A stretch of DNA of 64,000 nt from Saussurea involucrata (lineage: Eukaryota; Streptophyta; Magnoliopsida; Asterales; Asteraceae). The first letter of the stretch is position 1. Every line of letters begins with the position of its first letter. Shown in pieces: positions 10,966-22,534 of this stretch. A program made the translations under genes and the position numbers. The notes under the pieces are model-generated. The model did not search any database. It saw nothing but the letters and a program-made list of their open reading frames with translations, and was not told the origin of the DNA. The stretch covers positions 34,769,001 through 34,833,000 of the forward strand of contig CM066314.1 of assembly GCA_033807775.1 (NCBI GenBank), in the 5' to 3' direction.

Positions 10966-12618
10966 TATAATACCCCGGGTAAGTTCGTTAGTTAAATTCT
11001 AATTCCGTTAAATAAAGTTAACTTTATAATTGATGTTTAGGGTAAGTTTAGGTTAATTTATAAGTTAAGGGTGTTTTGGTCATTAGTGATTAGCTCAAGG
11101 ACTAAATTGGTAAAAATGAGTTAGATATTATCCTTTAGACATTCAGATATTTCAAAGCAGAAAATATCCAGAAAGTGAGTGTGTGTGTGTGTTTTGAGAA
11201 GAGAAGAAGAAGAAAGAAAGGTTTTGTGGCTAAGGCTTCAATTGGAAGTGTTGGAAGTGTTATTAAGGTATGTTCCTTTACATTTTATGTTTGTAATTGT
11301 TAGTAGATAGTTTCTATCGGATTAGAATAGTCGATTTCATGCTTGGTAGTAATTTCTGTCGAATCTGGGTAGAAAATGGGTAAACAGTCAGAGGTTTCTG
11401 GATGAAATGAATGTGTCCGGGTAGTTTTGTTGATAGTGTCCGGATGATATTCTAAAGGTGTCCGGACGGGTTCTTTATCCGGGTAAGTTCCTCTTTTCCT
11501 ATAGTTTCCGAATAAAAATTAGATACCGGATAACTATCCGGATTGCTTTGGTGTCCGGGTGTTATCCGGATTATTTATGTTGTCCGGACAGTTGTGTTGT
11601 CCGGAATGTCTATGCTGACCGGAAAGTTGTGTTGTCCGGATAGTATGTGTTGTCCGGAAACTTTGAGTTGTTTGGTCACTTTTGAGAGTTTAGATGCTTT
11701 TGAGTATCCAATAACCTGTGTTTTGTTGACTCTTGGATAGGGAATGAATGAGGACTGAATATACTGTGAACTCGACTTAAGTTCGGGTTTGGGGGAATAA
11801 TTGAGGATAAGAGTTAGATAGGTTTATATAAAGTTCTTAGTCCTAGTAAGTCTTATGTGTTCTATTCGGTAAAGAGATACTTGTATTTGAATTATTTCAA
11901 ATATTGTGAATTTGGGGTGAAAGCTGAACTGTTTTTGAGAAAAGATTGGAAGCGTTTCGATAAGCAAACAGGTGAGTTTTACTTTAAAACGTTTTTAAAC
12001 TGGAATACATATAGACGTGGAATGAGTATGTGATGAATAGTGTAATAATGTGCATATTATGTTTATATGAGTACAAGTTGGCCGGGCTTAGGACCGGTGG
12101 AGTTGGCTGTACAGAGGGACAGCGGTGTTGGCTGTATTTAGTACAGCGGAGTAAATTTATTAGTTGGCTCGCAACCAATTAATATGGCCAAGAGAATGAG
12201 ACAGAAAAGTATATGATGCATGAGTCATAATTGGTATTTGTATTTGTGTTATGTATATGGTGGTGTGCAAAGGATTTTTAAAAGAGACAGGGATTTTCTC
12301 ACTAGACCTCTAGGTCTAACCCTCATTTTGTTTTTAAAATATGTATTTCAGGTCGTGGATTAAGTAAGAGCAAGTAAGAAGGGTAATCGGTGAATAGCTT
12401 TTGGAAGACGTATGTTTTTGAAGATCATGTCATGTTTTGCAGTTATATCTTTGTTATTAGTTATAATGTAATTTAATTAGCAAAAAGTTTGTAATGAAAT
12501 CCGTATTATGATTGTAAAGACTAAAGGACCGAAGTTGTTATATGATGTAATTTTTGTTAAGTAACGACGTTATGCAATATATGCTATTTGACTATGTTTG
12601 GAATATCAGGTCGTTACA
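10966..12618 (+). mobile_element. Solo LTR B
   Basis: Starts TATAATACCCCGGG (first bases slightly decayed from TGTAATACC) and ends CAGGTCGTTACA. Target duplication TTAAC lies at 10961-10965 and 12619-12623. Length 1653 bp. A TCCGGA-rich cluster lies at 11410-11670. TCACTAGACCTCTAGGTC near 12300 and the 3' part resemble the R/U5 region of gypsy LTRs here. It is nested in C. Confidence 0.88.
11410..11670 (+). repeat. TCCGGA word cluster in LTR B
   Basis: The palindrome TCCGGA occurs eight times between about 11430 and 11660, often as TTGTCCGGA, plus several CCGG variants. Chance expectation for a 6-mer in this length is below 0.1. It lies upstream of the likely transcription start of the LTR. 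Function unknown. Confidence 0.8.
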
Positions 12619-13079
12619 TTAACTAGTGAAAATAATGACAAGAGTTAATTTAAATCAACTTGTCATCACCATAAACTCTTCACTCATCCCATTACTTCTC
12701 TGAGCTCATACCTGGTAAGAAAATATAATTTGAAACGATTGGGCTAACGCCTAGTGAGAACATTCAGTTTCAAAATAATACTTTTAAATTAATGTAAACA
12801 AGGTTTATCAAAACTTGACTTACACTCGTTCTTACCGTACTCATACTTATCTCATAATAACATAATCATACTCAATCCCATGAGTATGACTATCTTCCAA
12901 AAAGTCATAACACCATATTCAATAGCCTACTACGAATCATCACGGATTCTAGTTTGTCGATCAAGCCTAAAGACTTACATTCGATCGTCATACCTTATCC
13001 TTAGAATGGAAGCAGAAATAACACTTATATATTGCCTATTTCTAATCCTTCGTAAACACAGGAAAATAACACTTCTTCT

Positions 13080-13760
13080 AATTCATATTTCCACATCTCA
13101 AATCCGAATAGCAACTATACTTTGCCTATTCACTACAGTCAATATAATAACCATTTATATTTTACCTATTCCCTCATTTCTACATGAATAGTAATTCTAT
13201 TTTACCTATTCAATTATTCAACATGAATAGCAATTCTACTTTGCCTATTCAATCATTCAACCTGAATAACAATTATACTTTGTCTATTCAATCATTTAAC
13301 ATGAATAACAATTATACTTTGTCTATTCAATCATTTCAAGGATACACGGGAATAACAATTATACTTTGTCTATTCCTCCTTTTAAGGATACACGGGAATA
13401 ACAATTATACTTTGTCTATTCCTCCTTTCTACATGAATAGCAATTATACTTTGCCTATCCAATCATTTCAAGGATACACGGGAATAACAATTATACTTTG
13501 TCTATTCCTCCTTTTTACATGAATAGCAATTCTACTTTGCCTATCCAATCATTTCAAGGATACACGGGAATAACAATTATACTTTGTCTATTCCTCCTTT
13601 TAAGGATACACGGGAATAACAATTATACTTTGTCTATTCCTCCTTTTTACATGAATAACAATTATACTTTGCCTATCCAATCACATAAATAGCAATTCTA
13701 CTTTGCCTATTCATTTCATTCCAATACAAATAGGAATAGCAATTATATTTTGCCTATCCT
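13080..13760. repeat. Minisatellite inside LTR C
   Basis: A tandem array built on a core AATTATACTTTGCCTATTC (with GTCTATTC and GCAATTCTAC variants), spaced about 40-60 bp and grouped into longer units containing AAGGATACACGGGAATAAC. The open frames at 13184-13692 are by-products of this array, not genes. Confidence 0.85.
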
Positions 13761-14332
13761 ACGTTATCAAATAAAACTAGTGTCTATGGATCCATTCAAC
13801 TTATTCGTACTCGTACAGGATAATGCTTAATATGAATTTTTCATATTATTAGTATAAGCCGATCACATATTTACTACAAAGATTCCTCATATCATTCAGT
13901 AAAAGCAGACCTCCTTTATAGATCTCTTATATCATTCGGTATGAGCAAATCACAATTAATATGTCAATTTATCATAATATAAGTCTAACCATCATTATCA
14001 TTATTTAATATTTACGGATCCTTTATATAATTTTATATACATAATCGGCCATTAGAACAAATAGTTACATCTCGTATAATCGTCCATCCAAAACTCATTC
14101 AGGAAACACCTCTTTATAAAAATATATACCTTACTGTAATTAAAATATGTTATAAAAGGGTAAGGTAAGAATGAACTCACCTGATAGCAATAGCGTCACT
14201 CTTTAAGTTTGTAATGATTTCCGCCACCAAACTTCACAAAGTCTGAAATACCCAAATACATAATGTAGTTGTATTAATTAACTGATTAGGACTCTTAAAA
14301 TCCCAAATAACCAAAATCCTCGACACTTATCG

Positions 14333-16595
14333 TGTAAAGCCCGTGTCCCGGTACATTTATGTAATTTATTTATTTATTTATTTTACTTAAAGATATGTAA
14401 AACGTCCACCCTTAATTGTTTTGTTTGTGGTTCGATGTCGAGGGACCAATATAGAGAACATTTCTTGATCAAGTGTAATTATGCGGGTTTAGGATAAGTT
14501 GAGGGGCTTTTAGTGTCAAATGGGGAAAGGTTAGATTGGGGCTCGGCCCATGCAAGGCACCGAACACCCCTTATCTCCTCCTCGTTCCTTCCTCTCGGCC
14601 AAAAACCCACGAACAAAGAAACCAAAACCCTAATTCCTCCCTCCCCTTTGGCAGCCGCGATCACCTCCCCTTCCCCTAGCGTGTTGCTCGGCGCCGGAGT
14701 TCGCGAGAAAGAGAGAGAGTTTCGGGAGAGAGAGAGAGAGGGGAAGATCGAGAAGGCGAGAAGGAAGAGGAAGTACCGCCGGAGCCTGCTGTTCGCCGGA
14801 GACTGCTGTCCGCCGGAGCCTGCGTCGCCGGAGAAGTCGAGGAGGACAGCGGTTGCGCCGTCGTGGGATCTCGCGAGGTAAGGTTCCGTCGTTTATCTCG
14901 GCGTTTCTTTTCCTTTGTTTTGTTTTCGTCACCGGCGAGAAGAGCCACCGCCGGCCGGCCGCCGCTGCCGCTGCCGCGCCGCCACTATGGTGGCTGGGTG
15001 TCTGGTGGCAGTGGTGGTGTGAGTCGTTGGTGCATGCGGTAGGGTGATCGAGAGGGTAGTGGTCTCGCGGTGGTTTGCGGGTTGTTTTATTTCCTCGTCG
15101 ATGAACCGCCGCCGGCCGCCGCCGGCGACCACCACTGCCGGAGGGCAGAGGGTGGTGCGTGGCCATGTCTTATTATTAATCACCGTAGAATCCGTTAAGC
15201 CTCGACTTAATCGTTTAAGCCGTTTCGTTAAAACCGTCGTTTTTTTTTAATCATCAATTCATGTGGAAAATGGTACAGCCACTGTTTTTACGACGGCTAT
15301 AACTTTTCCGTCGTAACTCCGTTTGAGCCGAAACTGGCGCCCACAGTTCCAGTTTGGGGTCGGGCACGTTTTCCGTGTTTTAGCGGAAAACTGGTTCGGT
15401 CTCTAGCTGGGCGAAAAAGTGGTCGCAAGTTCGGTGATTCGTCATTTCATGTGAAAATTTCTAGAATCTGCCTTGATCTTGCGAAAGCCTTAACTTTTCA
15501 CTCGTAACTCGTTTTGACGTGAAATTGGTGCCCAAAGTTCCCAATTTGAGTTGGGGAGGTTTTTCGTGTTTTGCCGAAAGTCTGATTAGGCCCGTAGCTA
15601 GGCTGTTTCGGGCTGTTTGCGCGGCTGGTCCGAAAACGGACAGTTTTTGTGGTCGTTCGTATTTAATTCATAATAAATTGTAAAAAAATCGTTAGGAGGC
15701 GTATAATATGTCCTTGAAACCCTATCTCAGAGTACTTTCTAATCATGAAATAATATTGGGAATTTTCTGGGTTTAAAGGGGTCGAAACAGGTCCCGAACA
15801 TACCTGTTTGGCGAGAACGGAAAATAGTTTTAGTGACGGTTTAAGCGTGTGTCGTGTCGTAGGGTCCGGGTCTCGTATTGACACGTTTTAACATGCGTTT
15901 AGGTGCTGGGAAGTGACAGTAATTGTGAAGCTTGAATTATATTGTTAAGCTAGGCGCGCATTCGAGGTGAGTTCTCTCACTATATCTAATAACGGTTGTT
16001 TTATCATTGTTGTAGTACGTGTGTGGTAGCTTTATGTGATTGTGTTGTGGAACTAGATAGTGGGGTATTTAGTTGATACTATGTTGTCACATTAACTCGG
16101 TGGGACCGAGGATCCGGCGGGGCCGGAGGTTTTATACGCGGGTGGCGTAGAGACTCGGTGGGACCGGGGATTCGGCGGGGCCGGAGATGTTATCATGAGG
16201 TCGGTGGGACCAACTTGTGCCTCTAGGTGGGTGGGTGTGGATATGCATGTTTATGATTTGTTCGTAGACTTGTATGATCGTTTGCGTGTCACTATCTGTT
16301 TTAGGGGTAGTGTGGAATAACTGTGTTATTTATGGTGTTTGAATTCACTAAGCTTCGTGCTTACCCTTTCCCAATAAACTGTGGTTTCAGGTACAAGTGG
16401 CTCTAAGGCGTGACGGGTACACACTGGCGCGCGGATGAGCTGGCTATTATTAGTTAACATTATTTCCGCTGGTTTCTGGTTACATGAACAATATTTATGA
16501 TTTTGCAACTAATATGTTGGGATTATTTAATGGGTTTTATATACGAAATGTTTAGTTAAAAATTAAAAATTTCTCGAAATTTTTGGGACGTTACA
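14333..16595 (+). mobile_element. Solo LTR D
   Basis: Starts TGTAAAGCCCGTGTCCC and ends TTGGGACGTTACA. Target duplication TATCG lies at 14328-14332 and 16596-16600. Length 2263 bp. The same family occurs at 62166-64000. A conserved stretch at 15310-15900 (GAGCCGAAACTGGCG, then GGAGGCGTATAATATGTCC) is shared with that copy. The GC-rich part 14650-15170 holds CGCCGG repeats that create long but low-complexity open frames on both strands, which I do not call genes. A short TCGGTGGGACC repeat lies near 16095-16215. Confidence 0.9.
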
Positions 16596-16860
16596 TATCG
16601 CAACCCACTAACTGCGATAACACTTGTCGCAACCCACTACTTGCGACACAGTACTTATCGCAACCCATTGTTGCGATATCCTCCTCTTATCGCAACCCAC
16701 TCTTGCGACATACAACTTATCGCAACCAACTGTTGCGATACACTACTTGTCGCAACCAACGATTGCGATATGATTAATCTTGTCGCAACCCAAAGTTGCG
16801 ACATTCATAACTATCGCAGCTATCAACCTTATCGCAACTATCAAACTTATCGCAGCTAAC
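16596..16860. repeat. Hairpin-forming minisatellite in LTR C
   Basis: About ten units of 25-32 bp. Most have TATCGCAAC or TGTCGCAAC, a short spacer with CCACT, then TTGCGATA or TTGCGACA. Each such unit is an inverted repeat able to fold on itself. Solo LTR D inserted at the left edge, in a TATCG of this array. Confidence 0.85.
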
Positions 16861-16865
16861 TGTGT

Positions 16866-17030
16866 CAATCAGGTTGTAGCGCAGTGGTTGATCGCCTTGG
16901 GTGATGTGGTGGAATATCCCATCTACCCAGGGTTCGATTCCAGGCGTCCTCAACATTGATAAGACATCTTTAAGTTTCAAAATTTCCAGGGATTAGTCCG
17001 GGCTGTGCCTGGGATACCCTTTCCAAAAAA
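16866..17030 (+). mobile_element. tRNA-derived SINE, copy 1
   Basis: Pol III A-box-like GTAGCGCAGTGG and B-box GGTTCGATTCC about 45 bp apart, a 3' tail CCAGGGATTAGTCC then CCTTTCC, and an A-rich end. Flanked by AACTGTGT (16858-16865 and 17031-17038). Non-coding; moves with LINE enzymes. It shares TGATGTGGTGGAATAT and its tail with the SINE at 46120. Confidence 0.88.
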
Positions 17031-17327
17031 AACTGTGTTCATAATTATCTCAACCAACTGAAAACGTAAATAAGCCAGAATCTATACTTTTAAGATATGC
17101 ATGCACCTATAAATTTGCAGATATGCTTAACGTTACTGATAGAACATAATCATGAACCCAGATTTCTCATAACATTCAAAAACACCATAACCCAATTTCT
17201 AAACCCATAGAAAACTTTAACTACATGAGAGAACTTAATTCAAGAGAAGATCATACCTTTGTTACACCAGATTGTACTCTTAATTTCTGCTGAATCTGTT
17301 TCCTTCTTCTCCTTCTTTCTTTTCTTT

Positions 17328-17330
<3 letters not shown>

Positions 17331-17364
<34 letters not shown>
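17331..17364. repeat. (CT)n microsatellite
   Basis: A run of CT dinucleotides within LTR C. Confidence 0.95.
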
Positions 17365-17368
<4 letters not shown>

Positions 17369-17702
17369 TCTCTCGTTCAACATACACACAAGAAACAAAA
17401 GAAAATATATCTCTTATCTTGTGAAGTGTCACCTAGCTGAATTTCTAAAGTATAAGGCGGTGGTGATGACACATCTTTAATCACCTTAACCAAACTAGTC
17501 CCTCAACTATCATCAAATGACAATTTACATCCCTCAACTTATAAATTAAAATTAAAGTTTACCCCTTAACCTATAATTCCAATAAAACACAAAACGTACT
17601 CGGGGATAAATTCTAAAATTAATCTTATCAAATAACAAATCATAAATTTATCAATAAAGCCCATCTTAACATTATATACAAAAATCGAGATGTTACATTT
17701 TC

Positions 17703-18000
17703 GGTGAAGTATTATATTTATATGGATTGTTCTTCCATGATTTATGGGTTGAGTATTATGTCTCATCCGTGTTTGAGTGTTTTGCATAATATAGATTTAT
17801 TCACGTTTTGAGTGAGTTTGGATTGGATTCTTGGAAAAAGCTATATACATTTTGGGAACTTTCCTCATAGATTTTGTGTGTGTTGGAAAATGAGTCGTTT
17901 ACACCCTTATCATAAACTCTTTTGGAAATCATGATTTAAGTTGCAATATTTCATTCAACAAATTATTTAAATCATGTTGTAAACTCTTAAACTTACTAGG
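17703..18000 (+). mobile_element. LTR of element E, third segment
   Basis: Matches the reverse complement of LTR F around 53130-53460 (TATTATATTTATATGGATTG; TGTAAACTCTT before ACTAGG). It ends with CTAGG (17996-18000), the target duplication of element G; the interrupted word ACTAGGCGTTAGCC is restored across G. Confidence 0.85.
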
Positions 18001-18533
18001 TGTTTGGGTAAAGACACATTTAATGACCAGCGGAAGCTATATAAAGGCATGTTCTACAACCGAAAAATCTATCTGATCTGACCTAATCTACATCTGCTCC
18101 ATCTATTTTCTAAGCTATTACACATCGAAAACACCGCAATCTGCAGAGCTTTCGAACGAATATCACTAGAGCAACCTTCGCACGACAGCAGTTCGAACTG
18201 CATGACAACAGACTTTTTCGCACGTTTTACACACGGCATACGACATTTACACACGACTAAGTCTATTTTTTACATTTATTTGTAATCTGTTGTACACAAA
18301 ACACCTGTTACAAAAGGACTTTCGCCCCTATTTGGCGACTATAGTGCATCGTCGACTCTCACAAAGTCGACCGCGTTTTTTCCCTCGTTTTGGGGTTTTC
18401 TGCATCACCAAATCTCTTGTCTTGTTTACTTTTCTCTTGCGATTGTGTTGATTGGTCTTGAGATACGTTTCTTTAGTTGTTAAAAGTCCACATCAACCTT
18501 AAGTTGTTCTTTTGGGCGATTTTGGCATTAACA
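18001..18533 (+). repeat. 5' LTR of G, with U3 deletion
   Basis: Compared with the 3' LTR it lacks about 315 bp right after TGTTTGGGTAAA (the stretch 24926-25240), with a TAAA microhomology at the join. It keeps the TATA-like CTATATAAAGG near 18036. Confidence 0.92.
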
Positions 18534-18534
18534 G

Positions 18535-18553
18535 TTTGGCGCCATCCGTGGGA
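18535..18553 (+). other. Primer-binding site of G
   Basis: TTTGGCGCCATCCGTGGGA, one base after the LTR; similar TGGCGCC-type sites are usual in Tat/Athila elements. The exact tRNA was not determined. Confidence 0.8.
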
Positions 18554-18638
18554 CCCCATCTAGAGAAAATCTCAGACCATCACATATATCGCTCTGAGCC
18601 TCTGACGATCTCGAAAAGTTTTTGTTGATTCCAGGATA

Positions 18639-20075
18639 ATGGCAGCCCAATCAGATCCTGCGACGCAGCAGTTGCAAATCCAGGACACCCTTGAATCTTC
18701 CAATGACTATCGTCTGGAAGAAGTCATCCTGGACCAGAATAAGCCTGATCAGATTATCTTCATGGGGGCATCATTAGATCCCGCCATAAAGGGTCAACTA
18801 ATCTCCTTTTTGCAGGAACATGTTGACTGTTTGGCTTGGACGCACGAGGACATGGTGGGTATAGACCCCGATGTCATATCCCACAAGCTGAACGTCGACA
18901 CATCCTTTAAACCGGTAAAGCAAAAGTGCCGAAAGTTCGCCCCTGAGCGAAATAAAGTGATCAACGAATAGGTCGACAATCTGCTTAAGACTAGGAAGAT
19001 CAGAGAAGTAAAATACCCCGATTGGTTAGCCAATGTCGTAGTCGTGCAAAAGAAGAATGGGAAGTGGCACGTCTGCATCAACTTCACAGACCTTAATAAA
19101 GCTTGTCCTAAAGATCCGTTCCCACTACCCCACATCGACGCTATGGTCGACGCGACCGCAGGACATGAACTCCTGACGTTCATGGATGCTTATTCTGGGT
19201 ATAACCAGATATTGATGCACAACGAAGACCAAGAGAAGACTGCTTTCATGACAGACAAAGGCATCTATTGTTACAAAGTCATGCCTTTTCGTCTGAAGAA
19301 TGCAGGTTCGACCTATCAACGATTGGATAACAAGATGTTTAAAGAGCATCTTGGCGACACCATAGAGGTCTACATTGACGACATGCTTGTCAAATCCAAG
19401 CAGGCGACCGACCATATCGATCATTTGAAGAAATCCTTCGACATCCTACGAAAATATCAGATGAAATTAAATCCTACGAAATGTTCTTTCGGAGTCAGCG
19501 TCGGGAAATTCCTGGGCTATATGGTCACACGGCGAGGCATAGAGGCAAACCCGGATCAGATCAAGGCCTTGATGAATATCCAGTCGCCCAGAAATTTCAA
19601 AGAGGTCCAACGACTAACGGGTCGTGTGGCCGCTTTAAATCGCTTCATCTCACGATCATCAGATAAATGTCGTCTGTTTTATAACGTCTTGAGAAAAAAC
19701 AAAGGCTTCGACTGGATGGACGATCATGAGCAAGCGTTACAACGATTGAAAGAATATATGGCCATCCCGCCATTACTTTCGAAACCAGAGGAACACGAGA
19801 CCCTACAACTGTACCTCGCCGTAAGTCCTCACTCAGTAAGTGCCGTCTTAACTAGAGAGGACGACATGCAGCAAATGCCGATTTACTACGTAAGTAAGTC
19901 TCTATTGGACGCAGAAACCCGATATACGTCCATGGAGAAATTACTTTTATCGCTAGTGACAGTAGCAAAGAAGTTAAGACACTACTTTGAATCTCATTCC
20001 ATTACCGTCGTGACGAGATTTCTTCTTAAGTCGATCCTAAGAATACCCGTGCTATCGGGACGACTATGGAAATGA
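18639..20075 (+). pseudogene. Reverse transcriptase of element G
   Basis: The ATG at 18639 (MAAQSDPATQQ) leads within about 25 residues into the region normally just before RT (HEDMVGIDPDVISHKLNV, KQKCRKFAPERN), so gag and protease were removed and a gag-like start is fused to pol. An in-frame TAG at 18969-18971 (CAG to TAG would explain it) splits the frame. RT then shows VQKKNGKWHVCINFTDLNKA, PLPHID, the substituted PFRLKNAG block and catalytic YIDDMLVKSK, and runs into the first RNase H-like part (SAVLTRED, YYVSKSLLDAE). The frame ends at 20075. Confidence 0.92.
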
Positions 20076-20138
20076 AGTATATACCTCAGTAGCTACGATA
20101 TCGACTTTAAGCCTCGCATAACAATAAAGTCGCAGGTC

Positions 20139-20890
20139 TTGGCTGATATCGTCGCTGACTTTAGTCCTGAACTAGAAAAAGAAGCACAAATCGAGACCTG
20201 TATTGTGGCGACTGTAAGCGACACGACTTGGGTACTCCATGTTAACGAATCCTCAAACTCTAGAGGAGCAGACCTTGGTGTCGTCTTAAAGTCCCCACAA
20301 GGGGCAAGATGGTGTACTCCATACGATGCAGTTTCAAAGCTACTAACAACGAAGTGGAGTACGAAGCTCTGATCGTGGGCATGAATATGGCTCACGACTT
20401 GGGGGCAGTCGGGCTCCACGTCAGAAGCGATTCCCTACTGGTTGTAAACCAAATGAGCGGAGAATTTTTAGCCAAAGATTCCAAAATGATGGCCTATCTC
20501 AAGATAGCCAAAGATAAATCCAAGATGTTTGATCCATTCTCAATCGAGCAAATTCCCAAAGATCAAAACACTCAGGCTGACACACTAGCTAATATTGGAT
20601 CAGCGCTTAATAAGCCGTCATTCGACGTTATTCCCATGATACATCTAGCGACATCGTCTATTGAAGACTCTAATGAAATTTGTGCTCTTAGCACAGAAGA
20701 TAGTTGGTCGACTGACATCAAAAATTACCTTATGCACGACCAACTACCTGAAGATCGAATGGAGGCTCGTAATATTCGATTCAAAGCATCGAAATACATA
20801 ATCGTTGGCGATAGACTCTATCGACGCTCGTCGACGGGTCTAAATCTAAGATGCATCGACAATTCCGAACATGTACAAAATATCTTATAG
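20139..20890 (+). pseudogene. Second RNase H domain of element G
   Basis: VLHVNESSNSRGADLGVV at about 20230 corresponds to the start of the archaeal-type RNase H that Tat elements carry after RT; its usual first catalytic Asp (VDGSS) is Asn here. In another frame it continues with NNEVEYEALIVGMNMA, VRSDSLLVVNQMSGEF and NTQADTLANIGSAL. The frameshift near 20330 and the lost Asp make it inactive. It would degrade RNA in RNA-DNA hybrids. Confidence 0.85.
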
Positions 20891-21937
20891 AAGATGCACG
20901 ATGGCGAGTGTGCCAACCACTCAGGTGGTCGTAGTCTTGCAAATCGTATCTCACGGCAAGGCTATTATTGGCCGACATTAAGGCAAGACGCCACCAGGTA
21001 CGTCCAAGGCTGTGACGCATATCAACGACATTCAGGTATGATCCACCAACCCTCCGAACCTTTACATACATCCTTAATTTCATGGCCTTTCATGAGGTGG
21101 GGAATAGACATCGTTGGCAAATTACCTCCTGCCCCAGGGCAGAAGGTTTTTCTGTTGGTCCTTACAGATTATTTTTCTAAATGGATAGAAGCAGCCGCTT
21201 ACTCCCAGATTCGGGACAAAGAAGTTATTTCTTTTATCCAGACTAACATCCTATGCAGGTTCGGAATCCCTTCCGAAATTGTGTGTGACAATAGGTCACA
21301 GTTCATAAGTGATCGTACACAACGATTTTGTGAGGACTGTGGTATCAAACTTACGACCTCAGCCCCACGTTATCCCCAATCTAACGGTCTTGCAGAATCG
21401 AGCAATAAAGTCATCATCAATTCAATCAAGAAAAGACTTAAGGACGCAAAAGGGAAGTGGGTTGAAGAACTCCTATCGATCCTATGGGCCAATCGTACGA
21501 TGCCCCGAACATCGACAGGCCAAACACCGTTTTCATTGGTTTACGGTTGCGAAGCCGTCTTACCTATTGAAGTGCAGCTCCCGACATCGTGACACACGTC
21601 CGTCGACCATAATTTGTTGGACCTAAGCTACGACCTCGACGCTCTTGAAGAGTTGAGGGAATCTGCTTTAGTCAGGATGGCATCTCAATGACAAGTTGTT
21701 GAGCGACATTTCAATAAAAATGTTAAGGCCAAAATCTTTCAGAAAGGTGACTACGTCTTGCGACGGGTGTTCCAGAACATTAAGGAACCAAATGCAGGTA
21801 AGTTGTCCACTAAGTGGGAAGGACCTTATCGAATATCTGAGGTCGTTGGAAAGGGTGCTTACAGGCTTCAGACCCTCGACGACCAAGACATCCCACGAAG
21901 CTGGAACTCAATACATCTGAAAAAGTACTTCTTTTGA
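20891..21937 (+). pseudogene. Integrase of element G
   Basis: The frame from 20894 holds the zinc-binding N-terminus (HSGGRSLANRI, then GCDAYQRH with the second Cys of the pair replaced by Tyr), the core with Asp in GIDIVGKLP, Asp in VCDNRSQF and Glu in NGLAESSNK, and WANRTMPRTSTGQTPFSLVYG. It stops at about 21590. The integrase tail continues after further stops with KGDYVLRRVFQ, KWEGPYRISEVVGKGAYRLQ and SWNSIHLKKYFF, ending at TGA 21935-21937. Confidence 0.9.
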
Positions 21938-22534
21938 ATTATTATTTTTTTGATTTATTTCGACAAACGATCACTGACTTAAGCATCAGAGGGTCGTTGG
22001 TCAAACCAACGACCACCCCCAAGTCTTACATTGCAGGCTCACAAGATCTCACGAATGTCAGTCTTACGACCCACATCGTAAGAAGACAAAGTCTCTAAGA
22101 CTTGCGTATCACAAAAGGAATCTTACGATTCATTACAACAGGTCTTATGATCATCACAGGTGTTCTTTAAACTAAGTGTCAGAATCAAAGTCTTATGACT
22201 TAAATTCCATACTTTGAATATTTTTTCGGCCCGGTCGCCCGGCTACTTCCAAAGTTATATGTACTTCTGTCGTATAATTCTACGTTCGCTTTACTACTTT
22301 CTAAACTAGCTTATTTTGTTTATTTACAACAAAGTAAAGCACACGAAAGTATAATGAAAGACATACTTGTATTAATCCAAATGTGGTACAAGACAAAGGC
22401 ACGACCACCAATGGTCGCCCTAGAAAGAAATACAAATTACAAAAGCTCATTGAGGGCCCTGGTCGACTCCACCCTCGTCTTCCGCACCACCTATCTTGGT
22501 CTCCGCGGAGTCAGTGTCGTCGACCTTATCCTTT

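Larger units (their letters stand above)
10881..17697 (-). mobile_element. Solo LTR C (minus orientation), interrupted by B, D and a SINE
   Basis: The outer ends are TGTAACACCCTAAG (10881) and GAGATGTTACA (17697), flanked by TTTTC at 10876-10880 and 17698-17702. After removing solo LTR B and solo LTR D with their duplications, about 2.9 kb of one LTR remains: 10881-10965, 12624-14332 and 16601-17697. Minus orientation is inferred from GGCTAACGCCTAGTGAG (about 12743), which near the end of minus-strand LTR F occupies the equivalent place. No internal coding region or primer-binding site follows, hence solo. It lies in LTR E. Confidence 0.85.

Noticed and set aside
10881..12618. A single solo LTR from 10881 to 12618
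   Set aside because: The flanks TTTTC and TTAAC do not match; splitting it into the start of C (10881-10965) and B (10966-12618) gives two exact target duplications.
13184..13692. Repetitive open frames with NNYTLSIQSF units
   Set aside because: They are translations of a minisatellite in LTR C, not a repeat protein.
14630..15166. 178-codon minus frame rich in Arg, Ser and Pro; similar frame at 62359-62877
   Set aside because: Made by CGCCGG repeats in LTR D and D2; frames not conserved between the two copies and open on both strands.
16596..16860. CRISPR-like array of short repeats
   Set aside because: Units vary in sequence and length with no regular unique spacers, and the context is a plant LTR; it is a minisatellite.
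16870..16945. tRNA gene (A- and B-box present; likewise 29500-29575)
   Set aside because: No cloverleaf can be completed; both are heads of SINEs with target duplications and A-rich ends.
18639..21937. Endogenous pararetrovirus as source of the RT
   Set aside because: LTRs, primer site, integrase with D-D-E residues and target duplication show an LTR retrotransposon.
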